Source: a virus
DNA length: 64,000 nucleotides
Strand: one strand, 5' to 3'
Virus record (IMG/VR): IMGVR_UViG_3300028392_000045
Span: 33,265-97,264 of that record
The position numbers and the translations under genes were made by a program. Under the pieces are notes generated by a model. The model was not told the DNA's origin. It saw only the letters and a program-made list of their open reading frames with translations, and ran no database searches. The stretch's first letter is position 1. Each line of letters opens with the position of its first letter. Of the stretch, positions 23,619 through 31,588 are shown piece after piece.

Positions 23619-24491
23619 ATGGTAAATACTAAATGGATGGATAAACGACTAACATTCATTCAAAAACAAGCTCGTGGTGCAAAAGAATTTCAGATTCCTG
23701 TAAAACCAGACCTTGGCTTTTATAAAGGAGGTATCTGGACACCATCTGAATTTTTACCTATTCCTGGCGTTAAGAGTGTCCTGGACACAGATGTTAAGCT
23801 GATGAACCACATGGTTCCGTTTAACTTCATCTGGCCTTTCTTGATTTTAACAGGACGTGATCTTCCAGATGATTCTTCATGGGGATATGGCTCATTTGCA
23901 CCTGGACAGGAAGAATCAGACGAAGAGAAAAAGACTATGCCTGTGTCTAGCTTTTCTATGTTGTCTCACTTGTTTTTTGTGAATTACCTCAATATTGTGA
24001 ATGGTAAGAACCCTCCATACTTGATTAAGAAAATGAAGGATGACAGCTATTGGGGCTGGTTAAACCCTTCTATTAGAGACAATCAAGGAACTTTCATGGT
24101 TCCTACTGTACCCGATTGGAAAGCTGCAACTGCAAACTTTCCTCTGAATATGGATAAAGAGGAGTTTGCAAAGTATGTTTGGTTTTCAGAAAATAGTGGT
24201 GGATGCCCTCATCCGGTAGCAGAATTACTACCTTGGAACATGAACGAGGGACTTGCTGGCCAGGATGGTAAAACAGGAATATTCGATCTAGTTGGTAATC
24301 TATGTGCTACAGTTGTTGAGACTGATATGCCATTTATCACTAACGCTCTTTTGAAAGAACATTTCCCAGAAATTAAGCAAGCTGCTAATAACCTAACTTG
24401 GCAGGATGTTTTTGATGCTCAACTGTTAGGTAAAGCTCGTCCTGTAGGGACTGTAAATTGGCTTGGTTTAGGTGCTGATTTCATATTCTAA
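23619..24491 (+). CDS. Early protein of unknown function
   Basis: 290 residues, aromatic-rich (MVNTKWMDKRLTFIQKQARG; GWLNPSIRDNQGTF). No signal peptide. A Gly/Cys/His segment (SGGCPHPVAELLPWNM) might bind metal. Third positions are balanced, unlike most of the A/T-ending accessory genes. It stands alone between two hairpins. No family recognised. Confidence 0.55.
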   Translation: MVNTKWMDKRLTFIQKQARGAKEFQIPVKPDLGFYKGGIWTPSEFLPIPGVKSVLDTDVKLMNHMVPFNFIWPFLILTGRDLPDDSSWGYGSFAPGQEESDEEKKTMPVSSFSMLSHLFFVNYLNIVNGKNPPYLIKKMKDDSYWGWLNPSIRDNQGTFMVPTVPDWKAATANFPLNMDKEEFAKYVWFSENSGGCPHPVAELLPWNMNEGLAGQDGKTGIFDLVGNLCATVVETDMPFITNALLKEHFPEIKQAANNLTWQDVFDAQLLGKARPVGTVNWLGLGADFIF

Positions 24492-24520
24492 CTGACTTAG
24501 TTATATTCAATTAAATATAA

Positions 24521-24545
24521 ACCTCTATATTTGAGGTCATTTATT
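24521..24545 (+). terminator. Weak terminator-like hairpin
   Basis: ACCTC and GAGGT form a short stem around 7 nt, followed by CATTTATT. It is short, so termination is uncertain. Confidence 0.35.
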
Positions 24546-24561
24546 CACCAAATTTTAACTT

Positions 24562-25038
24562 ATGATTATTTTATGGATCATGTTATCTTCTTTTTTGGTG
24601 GAAGAAAAGCCTCAAACATATGTGGCAGATCTTCCTGAGTTTCTTGTTAGTGCTAAATACCCAACTAATGGTAAAGTGGCATTATTAGCCCGTTTGATTA
24701 ATGCAGAAGCAGGAGGTGAACCTATTCAAGGTCAATATGCCGTAGCTTCTGTAGTACTAAACAGAATGGAATATAAAAAAGCTTCTATAGCTAGTATTGT
24801 ATTTCAGTCAGGGCAATTCGACGGTGTTAGATCAAAAAGGTTTCGGCACTATGACCGTTACCAATACATAATTGCTTACAAAGTTCTTATATGTAAGCAA
24901 AGAACAATTCCTAGTTCTGTACTATATTTCCATAACAAGAAAACTAGTACAGATACAGGATGGGTTGCAGCTCTTAGTAAGTATGAATGGATGACAATTG
25001 GTAGACATACTTTTTGTCATTCAAAATATCTTATTTAG
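24562..25038 (+). CDS. SleB-type cell wall hydrolase
   Basis: 158 residues. The N-terminal hydrophobic segment IILWIMLSSFLV (2-13) suggests export. The domain from about 38 carries the Hydrolase_2/SleB pattern: LLARLINAEAGGEPIQGQYA with the catalytic Glu49, then AVASVVLNRM and a Gln-Phe segment (FQSGQFDGV). This family cleaves glycan strands. It is on the early arm, far from the amidase on the virion arm, so it may serve another step such as wall access or lysis timing. The stop is TAG. A strong terminator follows. Confidence 0.85.
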   Translation: MIILWIMLSSFLVEEKPQTYVADLPEFLVSAKYPTNGKVALLARLINAEAGGEPIQGQYAVASVVLNRMEYKKASIASIVFQSGQFDGVRSKRFRHYDRYQYIIAYKVLICKQRTIPSSVLYFHNKKTSTDTGWVAALSKYEWMTIGRHTFCHSKYLI

Positions 25039-25071
25039 ATTTCTGTTTTGATTAATTTAGTGGATTTTTTT

Positions 25072-25104
25072 GAGAAGGAGATGTAAAAAGTCTCCTTTTC
25101 TTTT
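25072..25104 (+). terminator. Rho-independent terminator
   Basis: GAGAAGGAGA and TCTCCTTTTC form a 10-bp stem (one G-U) around a 9-nt loop, followed by TTTT. It ends the cell wall hydrolase unit. Confidence 0.75.
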
Positions 25105-25125
25105 ACTAATCAAAAATTATATAAC

Positions 25126-25278
25126 ATGAAGTGCAAATTCTGTAATCAAAAAATGACAAAATCTTGTCAGAATAGACAAGCAGCTAATTCTTGTGGGTTT
25201 AAGGCTAAAAAGGAGGGTAACAACAAAAAGTCTCTAAAAGAAATTAATAGAGATGCAAAAAATAAAACAAGGCCATGA
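25126..25278 (+). CDS. Small zinc-ribbon-like basic protein
   Basis: 50 residues. MKCKFCNQKMTKSCQNRQ gives C3, C6 and C14, with a fourth Cys at 23 (NSCGFK). The rest is Lys-rich. It probably binds zinc and nucleic acid. It leads a chain of ATGA-overlapping genes up to the DNA polymerase. Confidence 0.55.
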   Translation: MKCKFCNQKMTKSCQNRQAANSCGFKAKKEGNNKKSLKEINRDAKNKTRP

Positions 25279-25460
25279 AAATAATTGACTTTTTTGTTAC
25301 AGATGCATTTTTAGTAGATTATGGAGTACTTTGTCCCGACTTATCTAAATATGCTCATCTAAATATTAAAATAAAATCCATTTTTGATGTGTTTGAAATC
25401 TCATCAGATGGGATTATAGAAATTTCAGATGTAACGAGCAAAACAATTATACTAATATGA
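25275..25460 (+). CDS. Micro-gene family member
   Basis: 61 residues: MKIIDFFVTD start, end TSKTIILI. Both ends overlap by ATGA. Longer than most members because of an acidic insert (ISSDGIIEISD). Function unknown. Confidence 0.55.
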   Translation: MKIIDFFVTDAFLVDYGVLCPDLSKYAHLNIKIKSIFDVFEISSDGIIEISDVTSKTIILI

Positions 25461-25585
25461 AATTATGTTATTTCTTTCAAGCTGCAAGATTTATGAAACC
25501 TTATAATGAGTCTTCTCTTTCTAGGATATACAACATAGTAGATGATGTTGATCCTGTAGATACAAAAAATATAATATGCATTTAA
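25457..25585 (+). CDS. Micro-gene family member
   Basis: 42 residues: MKLCYFFQAA start, end TKNIICI. It shares the C-terminal Asp-Thr-Lys-Asn-Ile-Ile with the next member, so the two look like recent duplicates. Overlaps of 4 and 10 bp. Confidence 0.5.
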   Translation: MKLCYFFQAARFMKPYNESSLSRIYNIVDDVDPVDTKNIICI

Positions 25586-25698
25586 ATATGAAGTATCAAT
25601 TTGCTAGATTTAGAAGTTATAAAGATTTTCTAAATTTAGAAATTAGTCTAGTGAAAAACGTTGATAATTTAGACACAAAAAATATAATCTTAATATGA
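25576..25698 (+). CDS. Micro-gene family member
   Basis: 40 residues from MHLNMKYQFA, or 36 from the second Met; the end is LDTKNIILI. It is closely related to the preceding member at the C terminus. ATGA overlap with the next gene. Confidence 0.5.
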   Translation: MHLNMKYQFARFRSYKDFLNLEISLVKNVDNLDTKNIILI

Positions 25699-25955
25699 TT
25701 CAATTAAACTCAAACACATTTTTTGCTCCATGTGATTTAGTAGACATGGATACCAATAAAAAAATAGGGGAAGATTATGTAGAATTTACACTTCCTACTA
25801 TATTTGAAGACAGTTTATGTCATGAAATTTTTTATCCTGAATTCAGACTAATTAAACGTATATGGAAATTCTCTTCATTGGGAATCAGTTATTCAATGAA
25901 TGCAAGACAAGCACAATTGAAGAAGCTGTCAGCTATTTCTCAAACCAGTCTATAA
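25695..25955 (+). CDS. Micro-gene family member with run-on C terminus
   Basis: 86 residues. The first 55 (MIQLNSNTFFAPCDL to FRLIKRI) match the family layout. No stop occurs at the usual junction, so the frame continues for 94 bp inside the start of the DNA polymerase gene, in another frame. The extra C terminus is probably neutral read-through. Confidence 0.45.
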   Translation: MIQLNSNTFFAPCDLVDMDTNKKIGEDYVEFTLPTIFEDSLCHEIFYPEFRLIKRIWKFSSLGISYSMNARQAQLKKLSAISQTSL

Positions 25956-28009
25956 TAGGTCTGGATATAGAAACCAGTAGAAAATACAAAAAAGGTACAT
26001 TTCCTGAAGAAGTATATAGACCAGGATTAGATCCATATACTTCAGTTGCCTGTCTGATGCAGCTAGGGACTTTAGAAAAGGTTTTTGTAATAGATACTCG
26101 TGTTATTGACATAAGTGCTTTAAAACCGATCCTAGAGTCTCCTAGCATAGTTAAAGTAGGTCATAATCTACAATTCGAATACAAACACATTCTACATAAT
26201 TTTTGTATTAAACTAGATAACATCTGGGATACCATGATATGTGAAAAAGTATTGTATAATGGTTTAGGTTTATCTAATAGTCTTGAAGCATTAGCTAATA
26301 GATATTTAGGTGTAGAATCTATAGAGACTATTAATCTATTTAATGAAGAAAAAGAAGATAAACACTCTGTCGAACCTTTAGATTCGACTGACAGTCTGGA
26401 TCTCCCATCCAGACAGTATATAGATAAATCAACTAGATTAGGTTTTATCAATATAGGAGATAGCCCATTCACCATAAAACAAATTATGTATGGTGCTGAT
26501 GATATTGTATATCCTCTTAAAATTAAGAAAATTCAAGAAAAAGGAAGAGAAGTTGGAGGAGTAATTTGGAATCCAAAAAATGCTTTCAAATTAGAAAATG
26601 CTACTGTATTAGTTTTAGCAGATATGTCACTTAGGGGTATTGGTTTTTCCAGAACTGTATGGTTAGATATTCTTAGTAAACAGTTACCTTTATTTGAGAA
26701 AAGAAAACAAATTCTTAATAAATGGGTAGAAGATAATGTACCTAAATTTTGTAGATCAGGTGATTTATTCTCTTCAATTCCTACTTGTGCTGTAGATTGG
26801 CAATCACCTACCCAAGTTGTAAAGCTTTTTAAGTATTTAGGAATATGTCCTAGAGAGGTATCTAAATCTACTAAAAAGTTAGAATACACAGTAGGTGCTA
26901 AAGAACTTCTAAAGACCATGAGAGCTGAATTACAAGAAAGCTATAGTTATAATAAGGATAAACCTATAGATAGCTTAGAAGAGCTTAAATTGGCTTATTT
27001 GCTATTTAAAAAATCACAAATGTCTTGTACTACTTTTGGTGCAAGCTGGTTAGATTATGTACATCCTATTACAGGAAGAGTACATTCTAACTTTAATCAG
27101 TATATGAACTCCTCTCGATTATCATCAAATAATCCAAATATACAAAATTTACCTCAAGGAGAATACAGAGATGCATTTATTCCTTCACCTTTAACTGACT
27201 TTATATCAGTAGATTATGCAAGTCAAGAGGTAAGAATTTTAGCTGATGTTTCTGCTAATCCAGTAATGGAAGATTTCTTTGTAAATGGTTCAAAAATATT
27301 TGGGGACGATATGCATTCATTTTCTGCTACTCAAATGATGAGAGCAAAGACAGGTGATGATACTATTGTAGTTTCTAAGAAATCACATCCCAAAGAAAGA
27401 AATATATCTAAGTCGTTAACCTTCTCATTAAGCTATGGAGGTTCAGCGCATTCAATCAAATTTAAGTTAGGATTAGAGTTAGAAGAAACTGAAACATTTA
27501 TTCAGTCTTTTTTTGATGGCTTTCCTGGACTTGAAGAAGATTTTACAAATAGAAAGAAATTCGCCATAGATAATGGCTATATAATATTAGACAAAGCAAC
27601 AGATAGACGCTACTTTTTTCCTCAGTATGAAAAAATGAAAAAAGCAGAAGAGTTAGCTAAATCTTACTACACAAGAGATATGTCTGCTGAAGAAAGAGCA
27701 GAAGTTAAATTAATACCAGAAGTAAAAGAAGCTTGGAAAACTTTTTTTACTCTAAAAGGAAAGCTAGAAAGAAGAGCATTAAATTATGGAATTCAAGGTC
27801 TTGCTGCCGGAATGACAAAATTAGCTTTAGTACTACTATATAAAGCAGGAATAGCACTTGTTTCTTGTGTACATGATGAAATATGTGCAGAAGGAAATGA
27901 AAAAGATGCAAAAACTATAGAAAGACTGATGATAGAGGCAGGAAAATACTTTTGTAAACGAGTTCCAATGGGCGCAGAAGCATCTGTAGGAGATAAATGG
28001 ATACATTGA
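25862..28009 (+). CDS. Family A DNA polymerase with 3'-5' exonuclease
   Basis: 715 residues. Exonuclease motifs: Asp35 and Glu37 in GLDIETS, VGHNLQFEYKH, and YGADDIVYP. Polymerase motif A is SVDYASQEVRILA (Asp451), motif B RNISKSLTFSLSYGG (Arg513), and motif C CVHDEICAE (His671-Asp672-Glu673). It replicates the phage genome. Between exonuclease motifs II and III (about residues 168-186) the gene contains a 52-bp double hairpin (26366-26417) read as VEPLDSTDSLDLPSR, probably an inserted element kept in frame. Its start follows a micro-gene junction, and its stop overlaps a TTG-started micro-gene. Confidence 0.93.
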   Translation: MEILFIGNQLFNECKTSTIEEAVSYFSNQSIIGLDIETSRKYKKGTFPEEVYRPGLDPYTSVACLMQLGTLEKVFVIDTRVIDISALKPILESPSIVKVGHNLQFEYKHILHNFCIKLDNIWDTMICEKVLYNGLGLSNSLEALANRYLGVESIETINLFNEEKEDKHSVEPLDSTDSLDLPSRQYIDKSTRLGFINIGDSPFTIKQIMYGADDIVYPLKIKKIQEKGREVGGVIWNPKNAFKLENATVLVLADMSLRGIGFSRTVWLDILSKQLPLFEKRKQILNKWVEDNVPKFCRSGDLFSSIPTCAVDWQSPTQVVKLFKYLGICPREVSKSTKKLEYTVGAKELLKTMRAELQESYSYNKDKPIDSLEELKLAYLLFKKSQMSCTTFGASWLDYVHPITGRVHSNFNQYMNSSRLSSNNPNIQNLPQGEYRDAFIPSPLTDFISVDYASQEVRILADVSANPVMEDFFVNGSKIFGDDMHSFSATQMMRAKTGDDTIVVSKKSHPKERNISKSLTFSLSYGGSAHSIKFKLGLELEETETFIQSFFDGFPGLEEDFTNRKKFAIDNGYIILDKATDRRYFFPQYEKMKKAEELAKSYYTRDMSAEERAEVKLIPEVKEAWKTFFTLKGKLERRALNYGIQGLAAGMTKLALVLLYKAGIALVSCVHDEICAEGNEKDAKTIERLMIEAGKYFCKRVPMGAEASVGDKWIH
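26366..26417. repeat. Double hairpin inside the DNA polymerase gene
   Basis: GTCGAA/TTCGAC with loop CCTTTAGA (26369-26388) is followed after TGACA by GTCTGGAT/ATCCAGAC with loop CTCCC (26394-26414). The first stem-loop recurs at 29373-29392 with the same 8-nt loop and a compensatory change (GTTGAA/TTCAAC). Length 52 bp, reading frame maintained. Confidence 0.75.
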
Positions 28010-28140
28010 AAATTATACTTTACTATCATGGGACGGATAACAAGACTTCAATGCAATTTGCGATGTTGGATGTTAGAGAAAGTGTAGCAAGATTGGAAGC
28101 AAAAGTGAGAAATAAAAAACAAAACTTAATAATAGTATGA
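28006..28140 (+). CDS. Micro-gene family member with TTG start
   Basis: 44 residues. The start codon is TTG, overlapping the polymerase stop in TTGA, in place of the usual ATGA. The product would be MKIILYYHGTDNK with end QNLIIV. The alternative ATG at 28054 would remove the conserved N terminus. Confidence 0.5.
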   Translation: MKIILYYHGTDNKTSMQFAMLDVRESVARLEAKVRNKKQNLIIV

Positions 28141-28274
28141 AATTGGTAGGACAACTTGGTGATGTCAGTTACAATAGTAGCAAATACATGAATAGACCAG
28201 ATAATTTAAGATATTTGTCTAATTTAGGGATTACTGTAGATTATGTTTTATCTCAATTTATGTTATTTATATGA
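28137..28274 (+). CDS. Micro-gene family member
   Basis: 45 residues: MKLVGQLGDV start, end SQFMLFI. ATGA overlaps at both ends. Function unknown. Confidence 0.5.
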   Translation: MKLVGQLGDVSYNSSKYMNRPDNLRYLSNLGITVDYVLSQFMLFI

Positions 28275-28411
28275 GCTTAATAGTAAATTATTGTGGAGGA
28301 AGATTTACTACTAAAATGGAATCAGAATTTCAATTACATAGTTGTTGGTGGGATGAAAATCCTATTTTTGTATATGATTATACAGGCCAATTTATAAACT
28401 TAATTTATTAA
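28271..28411 (+). CDS. Micro-gene family member
   Basis: 46 residues: MSLIVNYCGG start, Trp-rich middle, end FINLIY. TAA stop, followed by a 17-bp gap, so it closes a sub-chain. Confidence 0.45.
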   Translation: MSLIVNYCGGRFTTKMESEFQLHSCWWDENPIFVYDYTGQFINLIY

Positions 28412-28428
28412 CTTTTAAACTAAAGGTT

Positions 28429-28566
28429 ATGTACTTTTTCCTAATTGAGTATACTATTGGACAAGAATGGAAACATAAAACTGTTAGAGCAGATAATGCT
28501 TTTATGGCTAAAATGAAAGCTCCATTTGGTGCTAGGAATATTAAAGCTTATAAGGTAGCGTCATGA
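28429..28566 (+). CDS. Small basic protein
   Basis: 45 residues, MYFFLIEYTIGQEWKHKTVR at the start, ending AYKVAS. It lacks the Ile-rich end of the micro-gene family but is joined to the next member by ATGA. Function unknown. Confidence 0.45.
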   Translation: MYFFLIEYTIGQEWKHKTVRADNAFMAKMKAPFGARNIKAYKVAS

Positions 28567-28736
28567 ATTTATTAAACCACAATCTTGGGTCTGCTTATCA
28601 TAACTGCTATGATCAAGTAAAATACATATTTTATAAAAGTTCTAATTTGCCACCTTATTATCCTAGCAATAGTACTCAAATCTTAATTTTATCAAAGTAC
28701 AATATTTTTACTTTCGTGATTGCTACTATAATATGA
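28563..28736 (+). CDS. Micro-gene family member, extended
   Basis: 57 residues: MNLLNHNLGS start. The typical end (STQILIL) is followed by 14 more residues ending in a second Ile-rich tail (IATII). It probably lost the junction stop and acquired the next one. ATGA overlaps. Confidence 0.45.
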   Translation: MNLLNHNLGSAYHNCYDQVKYIFYKSSNLPPYYPSNSTQILILSKYNIFTFVIATII

Positions 28737-28825
28737 TAGAAGGTATGAAATATCCTTGTCCCATTGATTATTACATCCACAAAAACAAATACTATATTTC
28801 AAATCAAATAATCTTAATAACATGA
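28733..28825 (+). CDS. Micro-gene family member, short
   Basis: 30 residues: MIEGMKYPCP start, end NQIILIT. The Ile-rich end overlaps the start of the secreted protein gene by ATGA. Possibly a truncated member. Confidence 0.4.
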   Translation: MIEGMKYPCPIDYYIHKNKYYISNQIILIT

Positions 28826-29304
28826 AAAAATTTTTCTTTTTTATTCTAATGTTGCTTACTGTAACTACAAAAGCACAGTTTGGAGATGTATCTGTTATCC
28901 TTAAACAGAATTTCAAGGATTCAACTGTTACTATGGAGTGGCCTTTCAAGATTGATACTCAGAAATATGCGGTAACGTATACTTACATCCAAGATGAGAT
29001 CAAGAATGATACTGTCGCTTCTAAACGTATTTTAAAGTGGAATACTACACTTCCTTATCGTAAATTTAAATTATCTACTTATCGTTCAGTTATTCTTATG
29101 TATGTAGATATTTATCTTAAAGGAGCAAATTCTGAAGATCCAAATACCTACACATATGAAAAAACATTGTACAGTAAAACATATGATGTATATGCTGCTC
29201 GTAATGGGTATTTTGAAAAAGAAGTGGGTAAAGATGGTAGTAAATTGCTCTATTTTTATCCTGAATTTAATAGAGTTCCCTCTAAATTAAGAGGAGAAAA
29301 ATGA
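28822..29304 (+). CDS. Secreted or periplasmic beta-rich protein
   Basis: 160 residues with a clear signal peptide, MKKFFFFILMLLTVTTKAQ, cleaved after Ala-Gln in the Bacteroidota manner. The mature part is beta-rich (VSVILKQNFKDSTVTMEWPF, KYAVTYTYIQ) with a Lys-rich end. No cysteine or lipobox. It sits within a micro-gene chain, with ATGA overlap at its start. Export suggests action on the cell envelope, such as superinfection exclusion, but no homology is recognised. Confidence 0.6.
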   Translation: MKKFFFFILMLLTVTTKAQFGDVSVILKQNFKDSTVTMEWPFKIDTQKYAVTYTYIQDEIKNDTVASKRILKWNTTLPYRKFKLSTYRSVILMYVDIYLKGANSEDPNTYTYEKTLYSKTYDVYAARNGYFEKEVGKDGSKLLYFYPEFNRVPSKLRGEK

Positions 29305-29417
29305 TTTTGGTGTTTATTCTGTCGAACGTGAACTGTAGAAATTTTACATTTCTACTGTCTATCAAATCTACTGTTGAACCTTTAGATTCAACTGTCAGTC
29401 AAAAGCTACGCATTTGA
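29301..29417 (+). CDS. Short reading frame across the hairpin cluster
   Basis: 38 residues, MILVFILSNVNCR at the start. It begins by ATGA overlap with the secreted protein gene and reads through two hairpins, giving VEPLDSTVS, the same frame as in the DNA polymerase insert. It may be an invaded micro-gene. Low support for translation. Confidence 0.3.
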   Translation: MILVFILSNVNCRNFTFLLSIKSTVEPLDSTVSQKLRI

Positions 29418-29470
29418 CAGAAAAATTTAATAGAACCTTCGACTGGCAGTAAGTTTACTTAAACTTACAG
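29319..29470. repeat. Nested hairpin cluster
   Basis: Perfect stems: GTAGAAAT/ATTTCTAC (29335-29355), GTTGAA/TTCAAC with loop CCTTTAGA (29373-29392), GTCAAA/TTTGAC (29398-29418), GTAAGTTT/AAACTTAC (29449-29468), and an outer GTCGAA/TTCGAC pairing 29321 with 29443. CTGTC, ACTGTCAG and CAG motifs separate them. GAACGTGA occurs on both sides (29324 and 29471). The 29305-29533 gap holds little else. Confidence 0.7.
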
Positions 29471-29533
29471 AACGTGACTAGGTGAGGAGGTCTACAGTGA
29501 CGTGTGGGCTTCCTTTACTTTTAATTTCAGCAT

Positions 29534-29686
29534 ATGAATATTAGAATGACTTACATATTAGCAGATTTTAATAAATTTGTTTTTAAGGCTAATAACTATA
29601 GAACTGTATGCTTAAAGCCTCAAAAATGGTGTGCTAATATAGAATTAGGAACTGAATCAGAAGCTTGTTTAATAATAAAGCTATGA
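29534..29686 (+). CDS. Micro-gene family member
   Basis: 50 residues: MNIRMTYILA start, end EACLIIKL. It is the first gene after the hairpin cluster. ATGA overlap with the next. Confidence 0.5.
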   Translation: MNIRMTYILADFNKFVFKANNYRTVCLKPQKWCANIELGTESEACLIIKL

Positions 29687-29850
29687 AGTTACGTATTTAT
29701 TACACTGGTCATTGTTATTACCCATATGAAGAAATGCTTAAAAGATTTTCTAAAAGGCCAGTAAGTACTGATATAAATCTTTGGAGTGATTACTACGAAC
29801 AATTTAGTAAAACACATCCTTCTAAAACTGATATAATAGTAACAATATGA
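29683..29850 (+). CDS. Micro-gene family member
   Basis: 55 residues: MKLRIYYTGH start, Tyr-rich, end KTDIIVTI. ATGA overlaps both sides. Confidence 0.55.
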   Translation: MKLRIYYTGHCYYPYEEMLKRFSKRPVSTDINLWSDYYEQFSKTHPSKTDIIVTI

Positions 29851-29984
29851 AGATAGTAATTTTCTATACTAAAACAAGTTATCAAGATGCTTATTACTTA
29901 AATTTTTTAAAATTAAGCAAAGATCTTGCTATTTCTTTTAACGATATTTTTGATTCAGAAGGATGTAGATTAATAATAAAATGA
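29847..29984 (+). CDS. Micro-gene family member
   Basis: 45 residues: MKIVIFYTKT start, end CRLIIK. ATGA overlaps both sides. The N terminus resembles the preceding member (MKLRIYYTGH). Confidence 0.55.
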   Translation: MKIVIFYTKTSYQDAYYLNFLKLSKDLAISFNDIFDSEGCRLIIK

Positions 29985-30121
29985 AATTAGAAAATCGCTT
30001 TTTTACTACTTCTTATCGTGAATATTATGGAGCATATAAAAGTCATTTTATAAAAGAACCAAGATATTATTTTCTAATTAGAGCAACAGAAAATCTTAAT
30101 AATATGCTGATATGGATTTAA
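29981..30121 (+). CDS. Micro-gene family member
   Basis: 46 residues: MKLENRFFTT start, Tyr-rich, end NNMLIWI. TAA stop; the next start lies 10 bp inside it. Confidence 0.5.
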   Translation: MKLENRFFTTSYREYYGAYKSHFIKEPRYYFLIRATENLNNMLIWI

Positions 30122-30246
30122 AATTATGTTTATACCTAAAAAATTATTTATCAGACTATTATAAAGTGTTTAATTTTGAATACAGTAATAGTGGAACTAT
30201 TGAACCAGGATTTTTTACTGAAACTCAAATAATAGTAAAATTATGA
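30112..30246 (+). CDS. Micro-gene family member
   Basis: 44 residues: MDLKLCLYLK start, end TQIIVKL. Overlaps of 10 bp upstream and ATGA downstream. Confidence 0.5.
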   Translation: MDLKLCLYLKNYLSDYYKVFNFEYSNSGTIEPGFFTETQIIVKL

Positions 30247-30377
30247 TAATACTTATTTATTCTAAGAGGGATAGATACAATACATCAAATTTTGAAATAG
30301 CCTTAGACACACTTACAAGTCCTTTACTTGTTAGTTTTCATCTTAAACATAATACTCGTTTAATTACATTCATATGA
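30243..30377 (+). CDS. Micro-gene family member preceding the helicase
   Basis: 44 residues: MIILIYSKRD start, end TRLITFI. Its stop overlaps the helicase start by ATGA, so this chain feeds translation of a core replication gene. Confidence 0.5.
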   Translation: MIILIYSKRDRYNTSNFEIALDTLTSPLLVSFHLKHNTRLITFI

Positions 30378-31588
30378 TACAAGATGATATTCAAAATGAG
30401 GCTATAGAAACCTGGAAAGCTTCAGGTTACAATGGTACTCTTGAATTAGGTGTAGGAGCAGGTAAGACATTCTGTATGTTTAAAGCCGCTTATAAGCTAT
30501 TAGAGGATGATAAAATTAGCAAAGGGGATAAGATAGTAATAAAGGCAGAAAGAAGTAAGAGATTTGAACATACAATAATTCCAGAAGCAGCTAAATTTTT
30601 GAAATTTACTGGTAAAGACTTTCTAAAAGATTTTACTGTAGAATTTTATACTTATCAGTCTAATACTGTAGTTGAAAATGCTGTATTAGAAGTAATGGAT
30701 GAAGTGACTGACGTAGTAACCGGATTAAAATATGTTCAAATCTCTGAAACTTCAACTCCTTATATATTAGGTCTTACGGGGACACCAAATAGACACACCT
30801 ATTTATTTCCAGAAGAAGCAGTACCTAAGTTGTACATGACTCAGTTTGAGAAGGACAATAAGGAAGTTAACTATCAAACTACTAAAGGAGATATATTTGA
30901 TATGTTCCTCCCAATAGTGTATAGTAAGACAGAAGGAGAGTTAATTGAGTTAGGTGTTCTTAGCCCATTTGAGACACACATTATATACCATGAATTAGAT
31001 GATACTGCAAAAAGACTACCAATGTGGAAATCAAAACCAGATTGGCTAGTAACAGAAAAGCAGTATTATGAAAACAAAAAGGAATTCGCCCTAAGTAAAC
31101 TAGGAGTTGTAGGTATTAACATATTGAAATATGATTTACCTCGATTCCTATACAAATTAGAATCTAAAGTTAATGTTGTTAAAGAATTGCTTGATAGTAT
31201 TGAAGGCAAAACTTTACTATTTGGAGTAGAAAAAGATCTACTTTATAAAATTACACCAAATGTTGTAGAGCCAAAGAATAGTAGTTCACTTATTCAACAG
31301 TTTGATGCTGGAGATATAGATGTACTTGCTACTTCTAAAGCTGTACAGCAGGGAACTACACTACAAGGTATACAGAATATTATCTTTGTCACATTTCAAG
31401 CTGCATCAGGTCAAGCTATCCAATCTATTGGTAGAGTGCTTAGATTTGTCCCTGGCAAGATTGGCAAAGTATATTTTATTGTTACCACTGGAACTATGGA
31501 AGAAAAATGGCTTGTCGAGTTACAGAAAGTAAAAGACTCGAAAGGCAAACTTACACGAACCTTAAATCTTAATATTGTCAATGATTAA
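30374..31588 (+). CDS. Superfamily 2 DNA helicase
   Basis: 404 residues. Motif I is GVGAGKT (26-32), motif II VMDEVTDV, motif III GLTGTPNR, and motif VI QSIGRVLR. A motif resembling IV/V (DVLATSKAVQQGTTLQ) precedes motif VI. The order is that of UvsW/RecG-like phage helicases, in a compact form without extra domains. It should unwind or remodel branched DNA during replication and recombination. It overlaps the next gene by 8 bp. Confidence 0.88.
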   Translation: MIQDDIQNEAIETWKASGYNGTLELGVGAGKTFCMFKAAYKLLEDDKISKGDKIVIKAERSKRFEHTIIPEAAKFLKFTGKDFLKDFTVEFYTYQSNTVVENAVLEVMDEVTDVVTGLKYVQISETSTPYILGLTGTPNRHTYLFPEEAVPKLYMTQFEKDNKEVNYQTTKGDIFDMFLPIVYSKTEGELIELGVLSPFETHIIYHELDDTAKRLPMWKSKPDWLVTEKQYYENKKEFALSKLGVVGINILKYDLPRFLYKLESKVNVVKELLDSIEGKTLLFGVEKDLLYKITPNVVEPKNSSSLIQQFDAGDIDVLATSKAVQQGTTLQGIQNIIFVTFQAASGQAIQSIGRVLRFVPGKIGKVYFIVTTGTMEEKWLVELQKVKDSKGKLTRTLNLNIVND

